Shown one piece after another: positions 1 to 7,522 of a stretch of DNA of 64,000 nt. Each line of letters begins with the position of its first letter. Position 1 is the stretch's first letter. Source of the DNA: JABCPE02 sp963506915 (GTDB lineage Bacteria; Bacteroidota; Bacteroidia; Flavobacteriales; Weeksellaceae); the NCBI GenBank assembly GCA_963506915.1, contig CAUORE010000001.1, positions 62,001 to 126,000 of the forward strand, written 5' to 3'. The notes below the pieces were generated by a model that worked only from the letters and a program-made list of their open reading frames with translations, did not search any database and had not been told where the DNA came from. The translations under genes and the position numbers were made by a program.

Positions 1-700
1 AGAAATGAGGTTGAGAAATAATTTCTGCTTTCCATAAATATAAAGTTATTAACATTCTTCCTATTCTTCCATTTCCATCTTTGAAAGGATGTAACGCTTC
101 AAATTCAAGGTGCATTAGAGCAGTTTTAATAAGTGTTGGAATATCGCTTTCTTCTAAGAAATTAAACAATTTGTCTAATCCCTCAGATAGTTTTTCTGGG
201 CTGATGGGTATAAATTGTATTTCTTTCTTAATTCTATCGGCAAGGTAATTTTGCTCTTTTTTAAATTCTCCAGGTGTTTTATCTGCTCCTCTGCCATAAG
301 AAAGTAATTGCTGATGCATCTGTTTTATTAAACTGGTAGAAAACATATATCCATCATCTAAAGCACCTTGTGTGCTTTTAAGGGTTCTTTGGTAAAGTAT
401 GGTTTCTATAACTTCAGAACGCGTTTTTAGATCAGTATTATTTTCGCTGTCCGCTTCATATTGCAAGATCTCATCTATTGTACTAATAGTCCCTTCAATA
501 CGAGATGAAATTACGGCTTCTTGATTCCTAAGAGGGGCAAGTAGTATTTCGTTGTTATGTAAGTTTTTCAGCATTTGGTCGAATCTAGCCAACACTTCTG
601 TAGCCTCTAATAATTCTTTGATAAAAGAACCATAATCAACAGAATTAGGAGGAAATTTATCGTAATGATATTGTACTGCGTTACTTAAATTATAATCCAT
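1..700 (-). CDS. Fic family protein, auto-inhibited class II type (C-terminus beyond window edge)
   Basis: The reading frame starts at an ATG (complement 698-700) and runs off the left edge, giving the first 233 residues. A Fic motif HPFKDGNGRxxR lies at about residues 204-215. A canonical inhibitory motif (S/T)xxxE(G/N), read as SSRIEG, is at residues 65-70. Fic enzymes of this kind usually transfer AMP to a hydroxyl side chain of a target protein; the N-terminal motif places its glutamate in the active site and keeps the enzyme off. The target cannot be inferred. It is divergent from the dnd operon and shares with it a regulatory region full of repeated dyads. A TAnnTTTG-type box (complement 718-725) sits just upstream. 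Family assignment is firm; the link to the defence operon is inference. Confidence 0.9.
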   Translation of the reverse strand, partial: MDYNLSNAVQYHYDKFPPNSVDYGSFIKELLEATEVLARFDQMLKNLHNNEILLAPLRNQEAVISSRIEGTISTIDEILQYEADSENNTDLKTRSEVIETILYQRTLKSTQGALDDGYMFSTSLIKQMHQQLLSYGRGADKTPGEFKKEQNYLADRIKKEIQFIPISPEKLSEGLDKLFNFLEESDIPTLIKTALMHLEFEALHPFKDGNGRIGRMLITLYLWKAEIISQPHF

Positions 701-717
701 TTTTACTTATATACCTG

Positions 718-725
718 CAAAAGTA
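718..725 (-). promoter_or_regulatory. -7 promoter box of the Fic gene
   Basis: The plus strand reads CAAAAGTA, the complement of the Bacteroidota -7 consensus TAnnTTTG, 18 bases before the Fic start codon. The -33 partner is not convincing. The dyad array begins 25 bases further upstream. Confidence 0.4.
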
Positions 726-750
726 TAAAATAATATACAAAAACAGATAT

Positions 751-888
751 TTGTTTACAAGATTTTATCGTAAATTGTTCACAAATGGATTTGATTACAA
801 TTTTTGAATACTAAGTTATTTGTTTACAGGATTTCGTTATAAATTGTTCACAAATGGATTTGATTACAATTTTTGAATACTAAGCCAT
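751..888. repeat. Two tandem 69-bp direct repeats carrying six TTGTNNACAA-like dyads
   Basis: Unit 1 is 751-819 and unit 2 is 820-888; they differ at only a few positions. Each unit holds three near-palindromic boxes: TTGTTTACAA/G (751-760, 820-829), TTGTTCACAA (775-784, 844-853) and TTGATTACAA (791-800, 860-869). The array lies in the gap between the divergent Fic gene and the dnd operon, so an operator array for a regulator of one or both is the simplest reading. An iteron-type replication or partition site is the alternative. No regulator gene is adjacent in the window. Confidence 0.75.
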
Positions 889-1014
889 TTATATATAAAC
901 AGTCCATAAATCATTTTGTAATCTTATGTAATATAAGCTATAATTTATTCAATGATTACTTATTTTTGTAAAAATAAAATGGAAAGTCTTTTTATGTTTT
1001 GATAAAAATTTGTA

Positions 1015-1022
1015 TATATTTG
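1015..1022 (+). promoter_or_regulatory. -7 promoter box for the leader RNA and dnd operon
   Basis: TATATTTG matches TAnnTTTG exactly. Transcription would begin near 1029, about 30 bases before the long hairpin and about 220 bases before dndC. A TTTG lies 13 bases upstream, which is closer than the usual spacing, so the -33 element is uncertain. Confidence 0.45.
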
Positions 1023-1059
1023 CAAGGACATCAACGACATAAAAAGTGTAAACTTTTTT

Positions 1060-1227
1060 GCTTTGTTCAAGTAGAACGACCAATTTTATTAGAAGAGTAA
1101 AGGCAAAACAAGTTGGCACACTTACTATATCCTATAGTGAGTGGCTTTCCATTGTTTTTATACTCTTAGGTTTTGGTCGACCTTACTGAACAAAAGCGTG
1201 GAAAAGCCCCTCGCTTTTTTTGTTTTT
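1060..1227 (+). ncRNA. Candidate structured leader RNA with competing terminator, upstream of dndC
   Basis: The stretch 1060-1197 folds back on itself. The outer stem pairs 1060-1069 with 1187-1197 and 1077-1083 with 1173-1179. After an internal bubble, 1093-1099 pairs with 1161-1167, 1105-1111 with 1152-1158, and 1119-1129 with 1133-1143 around a three-base loop. Directly after it, AAAAGCG (1192-1198) and CGCTTTT (1212-1218) form a terminator-like stem followed by a T-run. The strand 1192-1197 is used by both the long hairpin and the terminator, so the two are mutually exclusive, as in attenuators. Alternatives are a free small RNA of about 170 bases with its own terminator, or a fold-back mobile element. 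No reverse transcriptase is nearby, so a retron is unlikely. The folding was done by eye. Confidence 0.45.
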
Positions 1228-1251
1228 AACAATAAAAATAACAATAGATAA

Positions 1252-2589
1252 ATGGTAAAAATACCTAGCAAAATATCTACAATAATAGAAGAGTTAGTAG
1301 ATCAATATATGGAGCAAGATCGCTACAATAGGCCTTGGATAATAGGATTTAGTGGAGGAAAAGACTCCACAGTTTTGCTTACATTGGTTTGGTTAGCTAT
1401 TCAAAAAATACAAAACGAATTAGGAAATTCTAAATTAACTAGGTCTATATATGTGGTGTGTAATGACACAATGGTAGAAAATCCAATTATAGAAGAGTAT
1501 ACTAAAGATGTGTTACAAACTATACAAAATGCCGCAAAACATCAAAATCTTCCAATCAAGGTAAAAACAACAACACCTAAAATAGAAGACACTTTTTGGA
1601 GTTGTGTGATTGGGAAAGGTTATCCTGTACCAAATAATAGTTTTAGATTTTGTACAGAAAGAATGAAAATAAAGCCTACCTCACAATTTATTACAGAACA
1701 AGTGATGGAAGATGGAGAAGCGATAGTATTAATTGGCACAAGAATATCTGAAAGTCAACAAAGAGCTAAATCAATAAAGAAACATAATATAAAGGGACGG
1801 AGGTTATCTAAGCATCCATTAAACCCTAACACATATACCTATGCACCAATAAAGGAACTTATGCTAGAAGAAGTTTGGTGGATTATCAATGTAATACCTT
1901 CACCATGGGGGTTTGATAATAAAATATTGTTTAATATTTATTTAGATGCTTCTGCTGATGATTATGAGTGTCCAACAGTTGTTACTAATGATTCACATAA
2001 ATCTTGTGGGCAAAGTAGATTTGGATGTTGGACTTGTACTGTAGTAAAAGAAGATAAGTCTATGTCTGCTCTTATACAGAATGGTATGACTTGGATGCAA
2101 CCTCTATTAGATTTTAGAAATAAGTTAGTTAAAGATAGAAATATATCAGATAATAGAAGTGAAACAAGAAGAAATGGGCAACTAGCGATAGATGAAAATG
2201 GACATAAGATGGGGAATTATACTTTAGAATACAGAATAAATCTTTTGCGTGAGCTTTTTATTGTACAGAAAGAAATACAAAAAGAGCGTCCAAGTATTCA
2301 ATTGATTACAAGTCAAGAGCTAGCTGCTATCCAATTGATTTGGTATAGGGATGGTAATTTTTCAACAACAGTAAATTCTCTGTATAATGAAGTCTATGGT
2401 TATGATTTACCAAATGATGATATACAATTACAAGAAAGAGTTTTATTGGAGAAATTTTGTAAAAATAATTCCCACTATCAACTAATACAGGAATTACTTG
2501 CTCTTCAGAAGAATAAAAATCTATTAATCAAAAAAGTAGGATTACAAACAGATTTAGAAGAAAGGTTAGAAAAATTTGTAAAAGCTTAA
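1252..2589 (+). CDS. dndC: DNA phosphorothioation sulfurtransferase DndC
   Basis: A 445-residue protein of the PAPS-reductase/ATP-pyrophosphatase family. The PP-loop SGGKDS is at residues 34-39. Four cysteines (C240, C252, C259, C262, the last within RFGCWTCT) match the 4Fe-4S ligands of DndC. In Dnd systems DndC activates and passes sulfur that replaces a non-bridging oxygen in the DNA backbone. It is the first gene of a run of seven same-strand genes with gaps of 0-23 bases; dndD starts two bases after its stop. No cysteine desulfurase (DndA) is present, so sulfur would have to come from a chromosomal IscS/SufS. Codon use is very AT-rich compared with the core genes to the right. Confidence 0.9.
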   Translation: MVKIPSKISTIIEELVDQYMEQDRYNRPWIIGFSGGKDSTVLLTLVWLAIQKIQNELGNSKLTRSIYVVCNDTMVENPIIEEYTKDVLQTIQNAAKHQNLPIKVKTTTPKIEDTFWSCVIGKGYPVPNNSFRFCTERMKIKPTSQFITEQVMEDGEAIVLIGTRISESQQRAKSIKKHNIKGRRLSKHPLNPNTYTYAPIKELMLEEVWWIINVIPSPWGFDNKILFNIYLDASADDYECPTVVTNDSHKSCGQSRFGCWTCTVVKEDKSMSALIQNGMTWMQPLLDFRNKLVKDRNISDNRSETRRNGQLAIDENGHKMGNYTLEYRINLLRELFIVQKEIQKERPSIQLITSQELAAIQLIWYRDGNFSTTVNSLYNEVYGYDLPNDDIQLQERVLLEKFCKNNSHYQLIQELLALQKNKNLLIKKVGLQTDLEERLEKFVKA

Positions 2590-2591
2590 TT

Positions 2592-4706
2592 ATGAAAATA
2601 AAGAGTATTGAACTTTGTAATTATAGGCTTTACAAAGGGTATAATGAAATTGTTTTTGAAGAAGAAAAGGATAAAAATATATATTTAATTTCGGGGGAGA
2701 ATGGATTTGGAAAGACTACATTTCTTACTTCTTTATTATGGTGCTTATATGGTAAAATGATCACGGATATAGATGATGGTTTTCGTAAGGAAATATTATC
2801 TAATTCATATGGAGCATTTTTATTGGGCAATCTTAATAATTCATTAAAACAGAGTGTTTTGTCACAACTTTCAAAAGATGAAATACAAGAAATTAAAAAG
2901 AAAGGATATAATGTACACAATGAATATATAAAGGAATACTCACAATATTTTGTTGCTATAGAGTTTTGTAATGTTTCCATACCTTCTATTCCTTGCGATT
3001 CTTTGAAGGTAATTCGTTTATTTGATTTTTTGAGAGAAAGCGAAAAAGTAGAAATATTGATAGATGGAGTACCTAATGAACTTGCCATAGAAATGGGGCA
3101 AGATGTATTTATCAATGATTTTTTAATCAGTAAGGATATAGCTAGGTTTTTCTTTTTTGACTCTGAAAAAATAGTGTCCCTTGCAGATATAAATACTACA
3201 GAAGAAAAGAAAAGGCTTTGCTCTGCTTATAATAGTATTTTAGGTGTAAAAAAATATGAGGATTTAAAAAGGAATCTTGAAAATTTACGCTTAAAATTTA
3301 GAAAGAGAAATGCAGATGTGGAGAGTAGAAACCAATTAAATTCTTTATTAAAAACATTAATTACTAAACAAAAGTTAATAAATGAAATTGATATCAAAAT
3401 AGAAGAAAATGAAAGGACTTTATCTATACTCCGTGAAGAAAATGAAGCTTTGCAGGTAAAATTACTAATTGAGGGGAATACAACTTCTATTAAAGACTTG
3501 CAAAAACAAGAGTTATTATTAGAAACAGTCCGCAAAAAAGATATTGAATATAAATCTAAGATAAAGGACTTTTTAGATTTTGCACCTTTTGCTATTTCAG
3601 GAGATTTATTTACAGATACTAAGAATAAAATAGAGCAAGATTTTAAGATTTTAGAAATACAAAATAATACACAAAATCAAAATTTTTTATTGAGTAAAAT
3701 AAAAGAAGATTTACAAAACATAATTCAAAATATTTCAGACAAAAATGTCAAATTATATTTAGATAACTCTATAAGTGATATTGTTTCTAAATATCAAAAT
3801 AATAGTAAAAATACTAATTCTTTAATTAATGTTTCTAAAGAATTTTATGATGAATTTAATTCTATTTATGCCAATATAATAGGGACATATAAATTAGAAT
3901 TTCAATATGTGGTGGATGACTATAGAAAAAATAAACAGTTAATAGAGAGAACCCAGAGAAATATAGCCAATCTAAAGTTGAAAGAAAATGATGTAAATAT
4001 TAAAACTATTCGAAAACAGAAAAATAAGATAGAGAAGGAAATAGAGCAAGAAGAACAAAATGTAAAAGAATTATTTTTACAAAAGGGGCAAATTAGTAAA
4101 GAATTATCTAGTATTAATGAGGATGTTTCTAAATTAAGTAAAATAGTAAGTGTTGATGAGAGTGATAGTAAAAAAGATATACTTGCTTCTGAATTGATAG
4201 AAAGTATTAATGATTTTTTAATAGCCTTAAAAGTAGAAAAGAAAATATCATTAGAGGAAAAAATAAAGATAGTACTTAATAACTTAATGCATAAAGATGA
4301 TTTCGTTAATAGGGTTGAAATCATTGTGAATGAAGACATGTTGGATATCAATCTATATGATAAAGAAGAAAGTATTATCAATAAAGGAAAATTATCAAAA
4401 GGCGAACAACAATTGTATGCATCTTCTTTGTTACAGGCGTTTATAGAGGAATCTCAAATGAAATTTCCAATTTTTATAGATAGCCCCTTACAGAAATTTG
4501 ATAAAATACATGCTAATAAAATCATTACAGAGTTTTATCCTGTTATTTCTGAGCAAGTTATTTTATTCCCCTTATTGGGAAAGGAATTGTCTAAAAAAGA
4601 GTTTGAAATAATGAAACCATATATCAATTCTGTATATAAAATAAAAAATCAGACTGATTTTTCTTATATAGAGAAATTGAGCGACATAAATAATTTAATA
4701 TCATAA
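2592..4706 (+). CDS. dndD: DNA phosphorothioation ATPase DndD (SMC-like)
   Basis: A 704-residue SMC/RecF-like ATPase. The Walker A motif GENGFGKTT is at residues 35-43, a long coiled coil occupies roughly residues 200-560, the ABC signature LSKGEQ is at about 601-606, and the Walker B region FPIFIDSP is at about 628-635. The residue after the Walker B aspartate is Ser rather than Glu, as in other DndD proteins (D-T/S-P). DndD is thought to couple ATP use to DNA opening or nicking during sulfur insertion. It sits between dndC and dndE in the standard order and is probably translated with them. Confidence 0.88.
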   Translation: MKIKSIELCNYRLYKGYNEIVFEEEKDKNIYLISGENGFGKTTFLTSLLWCLYGKMITDIDDGFRKEILSNSYGAFLLGNLNNSLKQSVLSQLSKDEIQEIKKKGYNVHNEYIKEYSQYFVAIEFCNVSIPSIPCDSLKVIRLFDFLRESEKVEILIDGVPNELAIEMGQDVFINDFLISKDIARFFFFDSEKIVSLADINTTEEKKRLCSAYNSILGVKKYEDLKRNLENLRLKFRKRNADVESRNQLNSLLKTLITKQKLINEIDIKIEENERTLSILREENEALQVKLLIEGNTTSIKDLQKQELLLETVRKKDIEYKSKIKDFLDFAPFAISGDLFTDTKNKIEQDFKILEIQNNTQNQNFLLSKIKEDLQNIIQNISDKNVKLYLDNSISDIVSKYQNNSKNTNSLINVSKEFYDEFNSIYANIIGTYKLEFQYVVDDYRKNKQLIERTQRNIANLKLKENDVNIKTIRKQKNKIEKEIEQEEQNVKELFLQKGQISKELSSINEDVSKLSKIVSVDESDSKKDILASELIESINDFLIALKVEKKISLEEKIKIVLNNLMHKDDFVNRVEIIVNEDMLDINLYDKEESIINKGKLSKGEQQLYASSLLQAFIEESQMKFPIFIDSPLQKFDKIHANKIITEFYPVISEQVILFPLLGKELSKKEFEIMKPYINSVYKIKNQTDFSYIEKLSDINNLIS

Positions 4707-4710
4707 TTCT

Positions 4711-5106
4711 ATGTTTTCACAAATAAAAACAAGTACAAAAAATAGGGAGATTGTAAGTGAACTTACACAAAAATTTAAACTAGGCGCAGAAAATATTATC
4801 GCTAGAATAGCAATTGCTTATTCTCTTCAGACGAAAGAAAAATTTTCACCTATTGATACTCAAGATTCTGGTGGTAAAGAATATAGTAGAAATGTCCTTT
4901 TTGGTAATAATTATCAAATTTATAAAGCTATGATGTGTACTTATTATAATATATCTGATACTGATAGAGATTTATATAGGTACTTCAAGATACATCTTGA
5001 TCATGGGTTACAGTTAATATATGATGATGTAAAAAATAACCCTAATCTTATAGGATATGATTATTTGTTTGATAAAATAGAATTAGGGCTCAATAATATA
5101 AAATAA
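4711..5106 (+). CDS. dndE: DNA phosphorothioation protein DndE
   Basis: A 131-residue protein of the size and pattern of DndE: an N-terminal helix with a basic surface, a central NIIARIAIAYSL segment, a glycine-containing turn followed by SRNVLFG, and a C-terminal HLDHGLQLI helix. DndE binds nicked DNA and associates with DndC and DndD. It starts four bases after the dndD stop, and its own stop TAA overlaps the ATG of the next gene by one base, implying translational coupling to the helicase. Identity rests on family resemblance plus position after dndCD. Confidence 0.8.
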   Translation: MFSQIKTSTKNREIVSELTQKFKLGAENIIARIAIAYSLQTKEKFSPIDTQDSGGKEYSRNVLFGNNYQIYKAMMCTYYNISDTDRDLYRYFKIHLDHGLQLIYDDVKNNPNLIGYDYLFDKIELGLNNIK

Positions 5107-7298
5107 TGTTAACTAATATTGATTTAAAAAATACTTATTCATCAGGGCTTGATGAACCTAGAGAGTTCTTCATCGAAGCTTTGATAGAAAGTAAAAAATT
5201 CGACCTTGGATTAGGTTATTTCAGTTCTAGTGGCATTCGTAGTCTTTCTTATGGATTTGCATTATTCATTGCTAATAATGGAAAAATGAGAGTGATTATC
5301 AATGATATTTTAAGTTCATCAGATAAAAATGCTATTGAAAATGGATTAAGTAATAAAGTCAATGATTTTGAGGAAAAATTACTCAATGACATCAATGGAT
5401 TGACTGAAACACTATCTAAAGAAGATGAACAATTTTACAGATGTTTTTCATATCTTATTTCTACAAATCGCATAGAATTTGTAGCCGCTATCTCCGCGAA
5501 AGGAGGGTTGGCTCACGATAAATATGGAATTTTTACTGATGAAAGGGGTAATAAGGTTGCTTTTATTGGTTCTACTAATTTCTCAAAAACTGCATTAGAA
5601 TTTAATAGTGAAACTATCACAGTGTTTTCTTCATGGCGAGAACCTTATCGTGTAGAAGAGTATCAAAATTTATTTGCCAATTCTTGGCAGGGTAATGATT
5701 CTCGACTTATCCATATCCCATTTGATAGAGTAAAAACCAAAATTACAGAAAAGTATCCAATAACTTCACTTAATGATCTGATAGAATTTGGAAATCATTT
5801 ACGAGAAAATGATAATTTTATTGGTAATAAACCGATTTCTGAAGACCTATTAAAAAAAATCCATCAAAAGGAGCAAAAACCAAGATTTCCATTTCCAGAA
5901 GAGAGAAATATACAAAAGGAAGCTTATGCAGCATGGGTAAAAAATGATAAAAAAGGAATTTTTGCGATGGCAACAGGTTCTGGTAAAACTATTACAGCTT
6001 TGAATTGTGTTTTAAAATCTTATCAAGAAGAGGGATATTATAAAACAATTATTGTAGTGCCTACCCAAGCCCTTGCTTTGCAATGGGAGCAAGAAGCAAA
6101 AAATTTTAATTTCCAAAATATTATTTCTACTCATACTAATAAAAACTGGAAAGAAGACCTATTAAGATATAGTACAATAAGTAATGTGAATCCTAATAGA
6201 AATATAGTGATTATTACTACTTATGCAACCTTTAATCGTGGTGATTTTCAAAGTTTTGTTTTAAATACTAAAGGTATTGAATCTTTTATCTATATCGCTG
6301 ATGAAGCTCATAATATAGGTGCAAAAAATACTTTAAAATATCTCCCTAAAAACATAGAGCAAAGAATAGGATTATCAGCTACTCCTGAAAGAATTTATGA
6401 TGAGGGAGGATCAAAGGAATTATACGATTTTTTTAATTCAACTGCTCCTAACTATACTTATCGTTTTACAATGAAAAAAGCTATAGAGCAGGATATTCTT
6501 TGTCATTATGATTATCATCCCATTTTCGTAGAACTAACACAAGATGAGATAGAAGAATATAAAGAAATCACAGTAAAGCTGCAAAAGTTTATAGATGCTG
6601 AAACAGGAAAATATAAAAAAGATGCTGAAATGCTATTGCTTCAAAGAAAGAGAATTATACATAAAGCCAAAAACAAGAAAAAGAAAATAGCAGCACTTTT
6701 AGAGGATTTGAAACAGAAGCATTCGCTTAACTATACTTTTGTTTTTGTTCCAGAAGGCTATGAGCCTAACTATACTGAAATAGATGATTATCAAATTCAG
6801 GAGGAAGATGTTCATATTATTGATGAATATGCACAAATGTTCAAAGAGCAGGGGTATAAATACTATAAGTATATTGGAGGTTTGAAAGATAGTGAACAAG
6901 TACTTAAAAACTTTGAGAATGGAGATATACAAGTATTACTTTCTATGAAATGTTTGGATGAAGGGGTGGATATTCCTAGAGCTGAATATGCAATATTTTG
7001 TTCTAGTACGGGAAATCCAAGACAATTTGTTCAAAGGCGTGGGCGTGTTTTGAGAAAACATAAGGATAAGGATAAAGCAACCATATGGGATTTGGTGGTT
7101 ATTCCGCCTAATATTTCGGAAGATATGTCTTCTGCTGAACGAAATATTTTCCTTAGTGAAATAAAAAGAGTAGTCAATTTTGCTGCTTTAGCAGATAATG
7201 AAATATCAATAATATACGGAGAATTGAGTGATTTATGTGATACTTTACGCATTAACTTATTTGAAATTTTAGAACAGGAACAACAAAAATACGATTAA
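5106..7298 (+). CDS. PLD-nuclease/DEAH-box helicase fusion, likely phosphorothioation-linked restriction effector
   Basis: A 730-residue two-domain protein. Residues 15-200 form a phospholipase-D-like nuclease domain with H137-x-K139 and GSTN at 155-158. Residues 265-700 are a superfamily 2 helicase: Walker A ATGSGKT at 289-295, DEAH at 399-402, SAT at 424-426, and a motif VI reading QFVQRRGR. Only one HKD-type motif is visible, so the nuclease probably works as a dimer, as in BfiI-like enzymes. Helicases of this family are known beside dnd genes as restriction components. Coupling to dndE and the absence of dndFGH suggest it supplies the DNA-cutting arm, but substrate and phosphorothioate sensing are not visible in the sequence. 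Confidence 0.82.
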   Translation: MLTNIDLKNTYSSGLDEPREFFIEALIESKKFDLGLGYFSSSGIRSLSYGFALFIANNGKMRVIINDILSSSDKNAIENGLSNKVNDFEEKLLNDINGLTETLSKEDEQFYRCFSYLISTNRIEFVAAISAKGGLAHDKYGIFTDERGNKVAFIGSTNFSKTALEFNSETITVFSSWREPYRVEEYQNLFANSWQGNDSRLIHIPFDRVKTKITEKYPITSLNDLIEFGNHLRENDNFIGNKPISEDLLKKIHQKEQKPRFPFPEERNIQKEAYAAWVKNDKKGIFAMATGSGKTITALNCVLKSYQEEGYYKTIIVVPTQALALQWEQEAKNFNFQNIISTHTNKNWKEDLLRYSTISNVNPNRNIVIITTYATFNRGDFQSFVLNTKGIESFIYIADEAHNIGAKNTLKYLPKNIEQRIGLSATPERIYDEGGSKELYDFFNSTAPNYTYRFTMKKAIEQDILCHYDYHPIFVELTQDEIEEYKEITVKLQKFIDAETGKYKKDAEMLLLQRKRIIHKAKNKKKKIAALLEDLKQKHSLNYTFVFVPEGYEPNYTEIDDYQIQEEDVHIIDEYAQMFKEQGYKYYKYIGGLKDSEQVLKNFENGDIQVLLSMKCLDEGVDIPRAEYAIFCSSTGNPRQFVQRRGRVLRKHKDKDKATIWDLVVIPPNISEDMSSAERNIFLSEIKRVVNFAALADNEISIIYGELSDLCDTLRINLFEILEQEQQKYD

Positions 7299-7301
7299 AA
7301 T

Positions 7302-7499
7302 ATGGCTATACAAGATGAAATGTACAAGATGATTGAAAAGGAAATCAATCAGATGGTGTCTGATAATAAAGTACAAAAATTAGACACAGAAAAAGTAAAA
7401 CAAGTTGCAAAAATGCTTACTGGGCTTTCCACTGATAAGGCTGAGGCAGAACAATTAGTGAAACAATATATTGTGAATATTAAAAATATTTGCAAATAA
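7302..7499 (+). CDS. Small uncharacterised helical protein between helicase and ATPase
   Basis: A 65-residue, charged, all-helical-looking protein with no cysteine, membrane segment or signal peptide. It starts three bases after the helicase stop and ends 23 bases before the following ATPase, so it belongs to the operon. I do not recognise the family. Size and position suggest a small subunit or adaptor joining the helicase to the second ATPase, but this is conjecture from context. Confidence 0.7.
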   Translation: MAIQDEMYKMIEKEINQMVSDNKVQKLDTEKVKQVAKMLTGLSTDKAEAEQLVKQYIVNIKNICK

Positions 7500-7522
7500 A
7501 TAACATTAAAAACTTCTACAAT

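Noticed and set aside
751..888. CRISPR array
   Set aside because: Only two 69-bp tandem units without unique spacers; the small boxes are too short and unevenly spaced for CRISPR.
1060..1197. Retron msr/msd RNA
   Set aside because: The fold-back shape fits loosely, but there is no reverse transcriptase gene nearby.
1060..1197. 6S RNA
   Set aside because: A long hairpin with a central bubble is present, but the location is an accessory island directly before a defence operon.
2630..4381. Minus-strand reading frames inside dndD
   Set aside because: They lie fully within a well supported gene, have odd composition (very Ser/Phe/Leu-rich), and no family resemblance.
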